A stretch of DNA of 64,000 bases from JANQSP01 sp965226095 (GCA_965226095.1 OZ245336.1:868001-932000); one strand, 5' to 3'. Positions 34,092 through 42,736 are shown, counted from the stretch's first letter. Made by a program: numbers and translations. Notes: generated by a model not told the origin, from the letters alone.

Positions 34092-35774
34092 CTATCCCTC
34101 AAAATCACTATTTTCAATTATATCCTCTGGCTCTGTATCCTCATCTAATTTTTCTATATGGTTATCCGCATCAGTTAGGATAACTCTTTTTTCAATTTCT
34201 TTGCTGATTAAAACAGCTCTCTCATTAAAAAATTTATCGTAGTCATCATTTAAAACTCCAAAATTATCAAAATCGCCTATTAAATGTGTCTTCAGACAAT
34301 CTGATATAGACTCATTCTTTTTACTGTATTTCTGAATATATTCCGAAGGTGCTTTTGCTCCTATCTTTAAGTTTGAACGGCCATCAACAATAGTAATATT
34401 TACAATATGGTTGATATAGAACTTATCTACTTCAGGTCTTTTTTCAAGATATGCTTTCGGAAAAAAATGATGATAATTTTTACTGTTAGCTCTCTTTAAC
34501 CAACTATTGTCAATTATCACTTCAGAACCATCATTAAATGTCAGAGGTTTTAAACTTGCAAGAATAGATAATATAGCTTTAATATAACTTCTCCCTGTTC
34601 TAAATTCCCCATTATCTTTTATAAATTGGGCTGTAGTATTTATTGACCAATCATATTTAATACTTTCGTTGTTTGATATTTTATCAATTTTATTTATATC
34701 ACTGGCTAGTTTACTTTCAACTCCAGAAGAGTATCTACCTCCCAATGAAGCTCTCCAGAAAAAATCTTCAATTCTTTTTTGTATTTCTCCTGTTGGCCTG
34801 TCTTTATTTTTATGAAAATAGTAAGCAAAAGGAACAATCAAAGCGTTATAAGGTAATAACATTGAAACAGGAATTTTATAATAAGTGCGAAAATAATCAA
34901 CAGCTGATTTAATAGCCTCAACCGTTGGCTCCCACATATCAATAAATTCATTTTTCGGTATTTTTAATATCTCTTTTCTTGAGCAGTCTTTTTTACACAA
35001 TATAGAAAGCGTTTGTAACACAGTCGCTGCTGGTATTGTTTCATATTTACTGCCGGACAATTCTTCATGTAGAGTAGAAAATTTTTGAGCTAAATCAAAA
35101 TTGCTTTTTAAATCGTAAGTTTTTGCAACCATTATTTCAAATAAACTAAGAGAACGACCTCCAACATTTATTCTTGTGAAAATATCAGTTGCGATTTCAA
35201 TTTCTGCATTTTGAACTTCAACGATTGAGAAGTCATACCCTGTTAAAGCAGTATCATATTTTTGTATTTTTTCTAACATCTCTTTGGAATATGTATTTGC
35301 TAAGTAAGAAATGTCCTTTGCAATCAAATCTTTTATTGAAATATAAGTATTCTCGAGCAGGCCTTTTATATCAGTAACTACTATTGTATCCTCTTCTCTC
35401 GCATTTAAATCAATATAAATCTTAGAATAATCAGTCTCATATTTTCCTTCTCTTTGTATTTTTACACCTTTTAAACTTGCAAAGAGACTTGTTATTCTTT
35501 GTTGGCCATCAAGAACATAAGTGATAAACTCACCCTCTCTTGGTTCAGGTAAATTAAGATTTCCTATATTTCTAATTGAGCGTAATGTTTCATTAGTACG
35601 CCAGAAAATAAAAGTTCCTATAGGATAATTTTTAAAAATACTATCAAGTAATTTTGCTGACCCTTTTAAATCCCAAACAAAATCTCTTTGAAATTGTGGA
35701 ATTTTTATTTGTCCTTTTTCTATGTCACTTATTAGCTCATTATATTTATAATGAGTAGGTTTTGTTGAAGCCAT
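34092..35774 (-). CDS. DUF262/HNH (GmrSD-like) protein
   Basis: 560 residues. N-terminal DUF262 (ParB/sulfiredoxin-like) with IKIPQFQRDFVWD, YPIGTFIFWR and VLDGQQRITSL. The C-terminal region has NYHHFFPKAYL and later NHIVNITIVDGRSNLKIG, an HNH-type (DUF1524) arrangement with paired His and spaced Asn. Two-domain proteins of this type include GmrSD type IV restriction enzymes and BrxU-like nucleases that act on modified phage DNA. AGGAGA precedes the ATG. The coupled TIR gene follows, an arrangement that suggests a sensor/nuclease plus NADase effector. Confidence 0.75.
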   Translation of the reverse strand: MASTKPTHYKYNELISDIEKGQIKIPQFQRDFVWDLKGSAKLLDSIFKNYPIGTFIFWRTNETLRSIRNIGNLNLPEPREGEFITYVLDGQQRITSLFASLKGVKIQREGKYETDYSKIYIDLNAREEDTIVVTDIKGLLENTYISIKDLIAKDISYLANTYSKEMLEKIQKYDTALTGYDFSIVEVQNAEIEIATDIFTRINVGGRSLSLFEIMVAKTYDLKSNFDLAQKFSTLHEELSGSKYETIPAATVLQTLSILCKKDCSRKEILKIPKNEFIDMWEPTVEAIKSAVDYFRTYYKIPVSMLLPYNALIVPFAYYFHKNKDRPTGEIQKRIEDFFWRASLGGRYSSGVESKLASDINKIDKISNNESIKYDWSINTTAQFIKDNGEFRTGRSYIKAILSILASLKPLTFNDGSEVIIDNSWLKRANSKNYHHFFPKAYLEKRPEVDKFYINHIVNITIVDGRSNLKIGAKAPSEYIQKYSKKNESISDCLKTHLIGDFDNFGVLNDDYDKFFNERAVLISKEIEKRVILTDADNHIEKLDEDTEPEDIIENSDFEG

Positions 35775-35942
35775 TTATTCTCCTGCTGTACCTTATTTTA
35801 GATATAAGAAAAACATCGGATAAATACTAATAAGACTTTAGTTCTAATTAAGTGCTATATAAAAATTAACTTGAATAAGTAAATCTAAGTTCAAAGGATT
35901 ATTAAAAACTTTTCCTTTTAAAGAATATATAGAAAACCTCTA

Positions 35943-36410
35943 TCAAGAGGCTTCCTGCTTTAATTTTTCTTCAATCAGGCTTTCTATGTCCGAAGTCCAG
36001 TAGTAAGTAGAGCCATTATCAAAGCTTATAACTTCTGCGTCTTCTTCAAGACTGGAAATATACTCATCTTTAGCTATGTCCCAAGCTATTTTATCCATTG
36101 TTTTGAGAATATCTACTGTGGAAAGCTCCAGCCAACCGACTTTTGTCTCTGTTGGGTAACAACTTTCAACCATATTTTCAAAAGCTTCTTTTTGATTGAT
36201 GGGTTCAAGATGTTCTTTAAGAATTTCATCAATAACCCACTCTGTTCCCCATTCACAACCGATCCCTTCAAGTAGTCTCATCAAGTCGTCTGTTCCACAG
36301 TTGTCACATCGGCCTGTTGGAGCTTTCATGTAACAAGCATAACAAAATGGTATACTTTCCTGAAAAGCTAAAGTTGTCAGTTGATTGTAAATTGTTTCTC
36401 TTTTAGACAT
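35943..36410 (-). CDS. Conserved zinc-finger protein of mobile elements
   Basis: 155 residues after AAGGAGG. N-terminal CYACYMKAPTGRCDNCGTDD looks like a CxxC...CxxC zinc-binding knuckle, followed by LMRLLEGIGCEWGTEWVI and an acidic helical C-terminus (KMDKIAWDIAKDEYISSLE type). I recall similar uncharacterised proteins from conjugative and integrative elements. Two truncated copies of its 3' end lie at 32595 and 32178. Role unknown. Confidence 0.65.
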   Translation of the reverse strand: MSKRETIYNQLTTLAFQESIPFCYACYMKAPTGRCDNCGTDDLMRLLEGIGCEWGTEWVIDEILKEHLEPINQKEAFENMVESCYPTETKVGWLELSTVDILKTMDKIAWDIAKDEYISSLEEDAEVISFDNGSTYYWTSDIESLIEEKLKQEAS

Positions 36411-36843
36411 ATTTCCTCCTTTATTGTTAAGTTATGTCTTGCTTGCCCTCTTAAAAAATAAAGAGAAACGACGGGAGCGCTTTGCAAGAAAACAAATTGG
36501 GGGAAACCAGAGCGAAGCGAATGGGGGAACCGATTTTTTTCTTGAGAACAATTTTTTTATTATGGCTTAATTGGAAAACTATTATATTGAACAGAGCTTT
36601 TTATTGTTTTGAAATTAACAAATAAGAGATATAAAAAAATTGTTCGTCAAAGCAGAGCGACCAGAGTTTAAAAAAATAAGAGAGGGAAAGCGAGCCAGAC
36701 TAGAAGCTTGGATAATAAAAAAAGAGCTTCTCTTTTGAAGCGATACCCAGTTATTAGGCAATATAACAATGCATTATAAGTACCTAAAAAGGCCAATAGT
36801 TGGCCAATTTGACTCTGATTAAAAGACCTATTATTATAAGAAA
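36411..36843. other. Intergenic region, 433 bp
   Basis: No gene seen. Contains a partly repeated AATGGGGGAAACC / AATGGGGGAACCG motif near 36496-36530 and a small palindrome GGCCAA TAG TTGGCC at 36791-36805, which could be an operator for the following pair. Confidence 0.4.
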
Positions 36844-37218
36844 ATGATGAAAAATGTAATTTTTGACCGAAAAGGCACACCTTCCTTAAGAATTGTAAAA
36901 AAAAGCTATCTTGCAAGTTGCAGGCGTAACATCTACGCAGGATACATAGAAAAAGATAGGGTGCATGATTTTAATGGCACTCAAAGGGGATGGTTTGATA
37001 AAGGAGTTTTGAGAGATTTAAGCGGAAAATGTGTTGGTTTTGTGGAAACTGCAAATGGAAAATATCACCCCGTTTTTCCTTCAATAAAAACACCTAAGAG
37101 TTTTATTGAATTGCCAACACCTCCATTGAAGCCAGCATCCCAAGAGAACCCTTTATCTCGGCCTGATTTTAAAAAAGAATGGGCTGATAAAAACCCTACA
37201 ACCTTGATGATACCCTAA
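36844..37218 (+). CDS. 4-fold beta-flower-like protein
   Basis: 124 residues. Short repeated strands, each of the G-x-(hydrophobic) type: FDRKGTPSLRIV, IYAGYIEKDRVHDFNG, GWFDKGVLRDLSGKCVGF and AKYHP-like end, as in the beta-flower fold. A Pro-rich C-terminal tail (PTPPLKPAS). It is directly followed by the DUF3800 gene (stop TAA immediately before its GTG), so the two are one operon. Role unknown; a binding or recognition module for the partner is inferred. Confidence 0.6.
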   Translation: MMKNVIFDRKGTPSLRIVKKSYLASCRRNIYAGYIEKDRVHDFNGTQRGWFDKGVLRDLSGKCVGFVETANGKYHPVFPSIKTPKSFIELPTPPLKPASQENPLSRPDFKKEWADKNPTTLMIP

Positions 37219-37989
37219 GTGAGTCTATACACCCTCTATTTAGACGATAGTAAATGGGGTGGAAATCTTAATGAACCAAAATACATGGTATGGGGCGGAC
37301 TTATTATTGAAGAGTCTGCTGAAGATACTCTAATAGAAAAACTTTCTAAACTAAAAGAAAAATTCAACTTAAATCCTTTTGACCCAATAAAATTTAATCC
37401 AAGGAATAACAAAAGATATATTCCGCAGAAAAACATAAGAGACCAAAATGAATTTCGTGAGAAAGTTGTTTCTCTTATTTCTTCTTCTGAAGTTACTTTA
37501 ATAAGTGCATACTATGACGGAACGAAAAACTTAAGTTTTACTAAAATGGCTTCTCAACTTATAAATGACTTATCTGTGAGATTTGAATTCTTTATGTCGA
37601 AAAAACAATCTTCTATCAAACATAGAGGTTCTATTATATTAGCCTATCCGGGAAAAGAAGAGGCATTTCCATTTAGTGAAACATATTATAATATTCGGAA
37701 AGAAACAGCTACTCTTCATTCAAAAAGTTGGAGTTCTCCAAATAAAAAACCTGTCGTTCTTAGTTTATTAGAACCTTCTATTTATTTTTCTTTTGAACCC
37801 CATAATCCATTGATACAAATAGCAGACTATGTAGCTGGTAGTGTTGCTTCTGCTGTAAAAGGAAAAAATGATATATATTTCAATATGCTTAAGCCTCGTT
37901 TCAGAAATATAAGAGGAAATATTAAAGGTATTGGATTGATTGCCTATCCTCACTATACAACTGAAATAGACCTCCTTTGCACAGAGTGA
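37219..37989 (+). CDS. DUF3800 (RNase H-like) protein
   Basis: 256 residues from a GTG that directly follows the TAA of the upstream gene. The N-terminus YTLYLDDSKWGG and the C-terminal PLIQIADYVAGSVAS are the hallmarks of DUF3800, a family with an RNase H-like fold whose acidic residues could bind metal. Such genes are common in defence islands and phage-related loci. The upstream beta-flower-like gene and overlap of expression suggest a two-gene system. Substrate unknown. Confidence 0.75.
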   Translation: MSLYTLYLDDSKWGGNLNEPKYMVWGGLIIEESAEDTLIEKLSKLKEKFNLNPFDPIKFNPRNNKRYIPQKNIRDQNEFREKVVSLISSSEVTLISAYYDGTKNLSFTKMASQLINDLSVRFEFFMSKKQSSIKHRGSIILAYPGKEEAFPFSETYYNIRKETATLHSKSWSSPNKKPVVLSLLEPSIYFSFEPHNPLIQIADYVAGSVASAVKGKNDIYFNMLKPRFRNIRGNIKGIGLIAYPHYTTEIDLLCTE

Positions 37990-38002
37990 ACTTATTTTGT
38001 AA

Positions 38003-38020
38003 TTTTTTTTGCGTGATTTT
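38003..38020 (+). repeat. Arm-like repeat, family II, right end of the defence island
   Basis: A T run then GCGTGATTTT, same orientation as the copies at 16531, 18963 and 21501. With 21501 it brackets the 16.5-kb defence segment. Next to it (38040-38060) are AGCGGTTACC/AACGGG units that recur at 38485-38515. Confidence 0.5.
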
Positions 38021-38104
38021 CCGATTATAGGGAGATACTAGCGGTTACCAACGGGTGAATAGGCAGTATTTTATTTAGCTTTGGGCTTATTTTAGTGCTT
38101 TGAG

Positions 38105-38346
38105 ACCTTATCTTTTCTCCCGTAGAGAACACCATATATTTTTATAACTTACTCATATTACATCACATAGAGAAAGACACTTTTTTCAAATTGTCCTTTT
38201 CTAAAAAATACAATATGCCCTTGGGAACTTTAGATAGGAATATCATCTTATTGAAAGATAATAATCTCATATCCTTTAAAGGTTCTAAAAAAGCTGGCAG
38301 ATATAAAATTACTGACAAGTATAAAAAAATCAAAAAGCCTGTATAG
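38105..38346 (+). pseudogene. C-terminal fragment of a winged-helix protein
   Basis: About 80 codons without a start codon and ribosome site: KLSFSKKYNMPLGTLDRNI then LLKDNNLISFKGSKKAG and ITDKYKKIKKPV. This is the winged helix found at the end of several Fic or regulator families. The 5' part is lost. It lies between two arm-repeat sites. Confidence 0.4.
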
Positions 38347-38411
38347 TGATGGCGGTCTAAATGGCGGTGAAAATGTCGATCTAATAGTAACAAAATGTCT
38401 TAACTTTACAT

Positions 38412-38446
38412 AAAAAAAGAGCCTTTTAAGTGAAGGCTCTTTTTAA
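38412..38446. terminator. Bidirectional hairpin terminator
   Basis: AGAGCCTT (38418-38425) pairs with AAGGCTCT (38433-38440), with A run before and T run after, so it can work on both strands. Confidence 0.7.
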
Positions 38447-38449
38447 AAA

Positions 38450-38591
38450 TTTTAACGGGATTTTAACGGGATACATCGGTTAGTAGCGGTTATCAGCGGT
38501 TACCAGCGGGATGAATAGGAAGGTTTTTATTGAATTACTAAGCTATTTTAGTGTTTTGAACTCTACCCTTTTACTCGACATATCTCCACCA
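38450..38591 (+). repeat. Composite attachment-like region with family I arms and half core
   Basis: Perfect pair of TTTTAACGGGA units at 38450-38471, then AGCGGTTA(C/T)C units with 10-nt period (about 38485-38515), then the half core CGACATATCTCCACCA at 38576-38591. The right half equals site A on its minus strand and continues into the leader of pilin module 3; the left TGGTGGAG arm is missing. Confidence 0.55.
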
Positions 38592-38631
38592 CTGGTTCTT
38601 CAGCCAGGGAAGGCAAAAGGGAATTTCAAGT

Positions 38632-38897
38632 ATGAGCAAACATGATAAAAAGACTTTTAATTGCTCTGGTCTTTGCACAAACAAGTGTGCTGGCTGTCCT
38701 GATTGTCCTCAGTCCTTACTACTGGATTAAAAGAGTTGAACATCGGGACGACATAAGAGGCACAAGCAGAGTTTGGACAATTCTTAAAAGATCAAACAAT
38801 CAATATAGAAGCGGAATTGAAGGTGCAAAGACTTAAAAGAAGTTTTGAGCAAAAGGGCATCGGTGTGGAAGAAACTTTTAATTTAAACAGCAAATAA
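38632..38897 (+). pseudogene. Broken small membrane/coiled-coil gene of pilin module 3
   Basis: Closely matches 1183-1449. Two single-base insertions disrupt it: one after GATAAAAAG near 38650 (moving ILIALVFAQ out of frame with the MSKHD start) and one in the AGAGGCAC stretch near 38758. The remaining reading frame resumes to EETFNLNSK and stops at 38895-38897, the normal end. The leader upstream is nearly identical to copy 1. Confidence 0.75.
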
Positions 38898-39001
38898 AAA
38901 ACCAAAGGAGGGGTGTAGATAAAAAAAAAAAAACACAAAACAGAAAACAAGAAATTAAAATAATAATTTGTTTAACAAAAAATATAAAACATGGGGGTTT
39001 T

Positions 39002-39610
39002 ATGAAAAATATTTTAAAGAATAAAAAAGGATTTACCTTATTGGAAGTCCTAGTCACAGTGGGAATTGTGGGTGTGTTATCTGCAATAGCCATTCCGGCC
39101 TATAAACAATACAAAGATAATGCCAACAGAACAGCTGTAAAACTGGAGGTTTCCTCCGGACAAAAAGCCTACCTGGCTTATGATACTGCCAACAATAGTT
39201 TTTGTACTAGTTTGGCAGGTGCAGGTGTTGCAACTATAGGAACAAGTGCTATTTATGCAAATGCAAGTGAAGGCTATGCTGGTTTTAATAATGTTGGTGG
39301 TGGGTGTAGTGCTTCAAATCTAGAGAATGATAATAACTCTGGTACTGATTTAGATCCTTCTAGCTGTGAATTAACACATGGTTCATTTAAATTGGGAGCT
39401 GGTTTTATAAAAACAGGTAGTGTAGCTGAAGGTTATTTCATTACTGATGAGGACTCTGGTCCAACTGCATCCAATGACGGGGGAAGCTGTGCAGATGACG
39501 GAGGTGGGGGCTGTAGTACTCCTCCAGGAAATAAAGACGATTGTAATGCTGCAACTGACTGTGAGTGGACGTCACCAACAAACCCGAAATTGAAGTTATG
39601 TGATGTTTAA
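39002..39610 (+). CDS. Type IV pilin-like protein, copy 3
   Basis: 202 residues with leader G/FTLLE, assembly helix and a globular domain richer in Cys and Gly than the other two (SCADDGGGGCSTPPG; CEWTSPTNPKLKLCDV end). The first 60 residues are almost the same as copies 1 and 2. A G-rich ribosome site precedes the ATG. A strong terminator follows at 39650. It reads toward integrase 3. Its partner small protein is broken. Confidence 0.85.
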   Translation: MKNILKNKKGFTLLEVLVTVGIVGVLSAIAIPAYKQYKDNANRTAVKLEVSSGQKAYLAYDTANNSFCTSLAGAGVATIGTSAIYANASEGYAGFNNVGGGCSASNLENDNNSGTDLDPSSCELTHGSFKLGAGFIKTGSVAEGYFITDEDSGPTASNDGGSCADDGGGGCSTPPGNKDDCNAATDCEWTSPTNPKLKLCDV

Positions 39611-39649
39611 GAAAAACATCTACTATTGGGTAGAAAGTTAATTCATCTC

Positions 39650-39681
39650 AAGGACGAGCCAAAAGCTCGTCCTTGTTTTTT
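39650..39681 (+). terminator. Strong terminator of pilin gene 3
   Basis: Perfect stem AAGGACGAGC / GCTCGTCCTT, 5-nt loop, then GTTTTTT. Confidence 0.9.
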
Positions 39682-39701
39682 AAGAAAAAAGGAGAAGAAT
39701 A

Positions 39702-39863
39702 ATGGAAAATATCACTATATCAAGTTTTCAGAGATTTTCCGTTGGAGTAGTTTTGAAGGAAATTGAAAGCATTGCACAGACAATGAAGAATAATAAAATA
39801 AAATCACTAAAGTTTGGGGAAAGTTTTGAAATTGTGCTTCAGACTGGTGATTCTTATAAATGA
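39702..39863 (+). CDS. 53-aa small protein
   Basis: ATG after AAGGAG. Sequence starts MENITISSFQRFSVGVV and ends IVLQTGDSYK; no signal peptide or known motif. It lies between two terminators with nearly the same AAGGACGA stem, so it is a separate unit inside the module. Possibly decayed or recently duplicated context; expression is likely given the ribosome site. Confidence 0.45.
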   Translation: MENITISSFQRFSVGVVLKEIESIAQTMKNNKIKSLKFGESFEIVLQTGDSYK

Positions 39864-39885
39864 ATATAACAATCTGTTTGTTGGC

Positions 39886-39922
39886 AAGGACGAGCTGATT
39901 TATTGGTTCGTCCTTGTTTTTT
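39886..39922 (+). terminator. Terminator of the 53-aa gene
   Basis: AAGGACGA pairs with TCGTCCTT (39908-39915), followed by a T run. Its stem repeats that of the terminator at 39650. Confidence 0.8.
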
Positions 39923-40364
39923 AATTAGGGGAGGATTTTTTTTATAGCCATAAGTGTTCAGTAATTTGCTGACGGAATTGTCATTCCTGCGCAGGCAGGA
40001 ATCCAGTAAACTGGATGCTATGTACACAAGTTGAAGTTTCTTAAAAGAGCTTTCAGTTAAACATGAATAATTAGTCTTATCGTATACGTAATTATTATTC
40101 ATAATTATCAAAAAATTTTTCAGCATATCACTTTTTATCTCATAAGCGGTAGATAAATTTCATTTTACCGCAGTTTCAATAACTTTTTTCTTTCTTTTCT
40201 TTTTTATTTTTATGACAGCTATGTTTAATACATAAGGGTTTTTGACTTTAGGATGATGTCTCTTTAGAAAGCATTGAAGCTTTAAACATGGAGGCAGAGA
40301 AATAAAACATATTCTCTTTAAAGAATGTATAAATAGGTTTTGGAAAGATAGCCAAAATCGCCTG
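39923..40364. other. Region upstream of integrase 3
   Basis: Contains a small palindromic repeat (TCATTCCTGCGCAGGCAGGA at 39980-40000) of the same family as 3576-3615, and from about 40270 in-frame sequence that extends integrase 3 upstream (KECINRFWKDSQNRLM) until a stop. No other gene is supported. Confidence 0.45.
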
Positions 40365-41267
40365 ATGAAATCAAGCATACAGAGCTATGAGTGTCGTTTG
40401 GTTTATCTTTATACTTCGCCTTTATCTTGTTTGAAAATGTCTGAAATGAAAGGAATAAAAATTATGAACTGGATTAGTTGGATGAAAGATCATCCCACTG
40501 CCAGTAACTCAGGCAGAAAAAGCTTTATTAAAGAGCTGGTTTTGTTACAAGCCATTTTGAATTGGTATCGTAATTTTGTAGATGAGGATTTTAATGTACC
40601 CATTACCAGGAAGCACAAGCAAATGTGTTTTTTTAAACATAATTCTCCCAGGAGGCCAGACTACTATATGAGACCAAACGAAGTTGTAAAATGGATTCAG
40701 TGGCTGAAGGATCACAGAAAACATCAGGTGTATTGGAAGCTGGCTGTCTTTCAATTATTGACTGGTGTCAGAGTTGGTGAAGCTTGTGGTTTGCAGTGGA
40801 GTGAAATAGACTTGGAACAGGGAATAGCCAGGGTAGTGAGACGGGTCAGATGGGATCAGGTCAGCAAAAAACCTTTTTTGGAAAATGTCACGAAAAACAG
40901 TGGATCGGCAAGACTCATCATGCTTCCCAGTGGATTGATAGACATTCTTAAAGAGATGAAAACAGAGGCTGTAAATGATTTGGTTTTTACAAATGCAAGT
41001 GGCGAGCTTTTAAAATACAACGCCATTCAGTCCAGCTATAATGCTGGCTTTAGAGCATTGGGACTTCCTTGGCGATCCACCCATATCTGCCGGCACACTT
41101 ATGCCACACTGGCACTGATAGCCGGCAACAGCTTGTCGGCTGTTCAGGCCAGCCTTGGCCACACAGAACAACGAACCACACAAAAGTACGCAAAGACCAT
41201 CGCTATGTTAAATCCTGAGATGAGCGAAAAAACCTTCTCCGCCATCTTTAGAGATCATCAACTCTAA
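40365..41267 (+). CDS. Integrase 3, N-terminally truncated tyrosine recombinase
   Basis: 300 residues from the first in-frame ATG. Homology to integrase 1 starts slightly upstream (KECINRFWKDSQNRL) but no start codon exists there and the arm-binding domain is lost behind stops. The catalytic domain has TGVRVGEACGLQW, HICRHTYATLAL and LGHTEQRTTQKYAKT, so all active-site residues are present. Family III arm repeats begin two bases past its stop. Base composition here is higher in G+C than in integrases 1 and 2, which suggests a separate origin or less time in this genome. Confidence 0.8.
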   Translation: MKSSIQSYECRLVYLYTSPLSCLKMSEMKGIKIMNWISWMKDHPTASNSGRKSFIKELVLLQAILNWYRNFVDEDFNVPITRKHKQMCFFKHNSPRRPDYYMRPNEVVKWIQWLKDHRKHQVYWKLAVFQLLTGVRVGEACGLQWSEIDLEQGIARVVRRVRWDQVSKKPFLENVTKNSGSARLIMLPSGLIDILKEMKTEAVNDLVFTNASGELLKYNAIQSSYNAGFRALGLPWRSTHICRHTYATLALIAGNSLSAVQASLGHTEQRTTQKYAKTIAMLNPEMSEKTFSAIFRDHQL

Positions 41268-41269
41268 GT

Positions 41270-41287
41270 ATCACAGCAAAATCACAC
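41270..41287 (+). repeat. Arm-like direct repeats, family III, beside integrase 3
   Basis: ATCACAGCAAA followed by ATCACAC directly after the integrase 3 stop, same unit and 11-nt period as at 42778-42805 and 20801-20825. Confidence 0.6.
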
Positions 41288-42471
41288 TATCTACTATTTG
41301 ATTGCTCAGTAGAAGAGGACTGAGATAAGTATCCCGAAATAATATTCTCAAATATATCAGCACTTTGGTAAATAAAAGAAAGTGAAGCTTCGGATTGTCT
41401 TTTCATTACTCGGTATTCTCTTTCTGCTGTGTCGTAGGGTACCTCACGAATAAGCTTATCATATCCTTCAGATGAAAAAAAAGCCACTATATTTATTTTA
41501 TTTTGTCTTGTTCTTTTTTGCAGTTTCCTAATTTTATTGGAATTTGGTGGAAATACATCTTTTACCTTATACCAAAAATGATTTACATTTGCATTTTCTT
41601 GTAGTCTATTTAAATAGATCCATTCTGCCATTTTTCTATTTTGAATAGTTAATGTTTCAACTGTTTGTATAAAATACTGATGAAAGTCTTCATTATATAC
41701 AATGTTAAATACAGGATCATAAATAATCATAGGTTTCCGAAAACCATGATAAATATCATGGAGGGCGAATAGATAAGGATCCATTTTATTAAGATCAGCC
41801 TTTACTTTTTGAGTACTTAGTTGAAATGGGAAGAGGTTATTAAAGATAGTTCTTGTTACAAATATAATTCCTATATTATGAGGCACAGGGATGAAAATTT
41901 TCTCTGGAAATTTATTGATCATTCGTTGAACTAAAGCGCTGGCTTCTTCTCTATATTTTGTAAGTTTTTCACTATTAATTTCTTTTCCCTTTATTAAACC
42001 GGTTGCTAAGAATAATAATTCAAAACAAAAACTCATAGCCCATCTATAACTGACCTTTTTGGAATGGATTCTTTTTTGAATTTGATTGTTAATTTGCTTA
42101 AACCTTATAACAAAATCTGGGTTGTTAGTATTACCTTTAGTGTGTAGTAATTGCTCAATATTTTTAATATATTCGAGCAGTATATGGCTTAATTCATCAA
42201 TATGGGTGCTTATTGGATCAATATTACTGTTTCTTAATTTTTTACCTAACCTTAGAAACCTGGAAAGATGTGCAGTGCCTGCAGTGTAAATAGGTGACCA
42301 AATATCATTAATAAGTTGATGTTGTTGGTAATCATATTTTATTTGTTTTTTATAAGTTTCAAATTCTTTTTCACTTAAAAAGACATCTTTACAGTTATTT
42401 GCTGTGGTATGAGCAAAATGACTGTTCAGGATAAATATTATAAAGAGGGTTTTTAATAAACATTTATTCAT
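41287..42471 (-). CDS. Large secreted protein of unknown function
   Basis: 394 residues with a signal peptide (LLKTLFIIFILNSHFAHT). The mature part is mixed helix, with a hydrophobic stretch (WAMSFCFELLFLATGLI) and a His/Asp-rich segment PYLFALHDIYHGFRKPM plus YNEDFHQYFIQTVETL. The HDIYHG segment could bind metal, but I do not recognise a family. It sits alone between the integrase 3 arm site and the att-like site at 42562, so it is cargo of element 3. Confidence 0.55.
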   Translation of the reverse strand: MNKCLLKTLFIIFILNSHFAHTTANNCKDVFLSEKEFETYKKQIKYDYQQHQLINDIWSPIYTAGTAHLSRFLRLGKKLRNSNIDPISTHIDELSHILLEYIKNIEQLLHTKGNTNNPDFVIRFKQINNQIQKRIHSKKVSYRWAMSFCFELLFLATGLIKGKEINSEKLTKYREEASALVQRMINKFPEKIFIPVPHNIGIIFVTRTIFNNLFPFQLSTQKVKADLNKMDPYLFALHDIYHGFRKPMIIYDPVFNIVYNEDFHQYFIQTVETLTIQNRKMAEWIYLNRLQENANVNHFWYKVKDVFPPNSNKIRKLQKRTRQNKINIVAFFSSEGYDKLIREVPYDTAEREYRVMKRQSEASLSFIYQSADIFENIISGYLSQSSSTEQSNSR

Positions 42472-42561
42472 AATAATGTAATATACTTACATAAGTTTAA
42501 AAAATCCAAGTTTAATCATCTTATTGTAAAACTTACATATTTTTTATGTACTTGAACCTAA

Positions 42562-42578
42562 TGGTGGAGCTGAGGGGA
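42562..42578 (+). repeat. Copy of the tRNA-Ala 3' end (attachment half site)
   Basis: TGGTGGAGCTGAGGGG matches the first 16 bases of the tRNA gene complement at 47511-47526 in the same orientation, then diverges. The pair brackets the 5-kb AbiE island as direct repeats. No other tRNA part is present. Confidence 0.75.
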
Positions 42579-42684
42579 CGGCGAAAGCCAATGCCTCAAA
42601 ACAAAGAAAAACTGGAAAATTCCAGTGAAAATATGTATTAACTCGCCATGCTTTTTCCCGGTAATAAACTGAAAAAGTCAAAAA

Positions 42685-42736
42685 CTTGAAAGGCTGAAAA
42701 GCCCTCAAGGGCTTTTCAGTTTAAGGACCTTTCAAG
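42685..42736. repeat. Nested perfect hairpin in attachment region
   Basis: Inner stem CTGAAAAGCCCT / AGGGCTTTTCAG (12 bp, 2-nt loop) and outer stem CTTGAAAGG / CCTTTCAAG. It lies between the tRNA-end copy and the family III arms. Confidence 0.7.

Noticed and set aside
40160..40378. Minus-strand 72-codon frame upstream of integrase 3
   Set aside because: No ribosome site, Lys-rich low complexity end, and it overlaps the in-frame 5' extension of integrase 3.
42562..42578. Second tRNA-Ala gene
   Set aside because: Only the 3' 16 bases match; acceptor 5' side, D arm and anticodon arm are absent, so it is an attachment half site.
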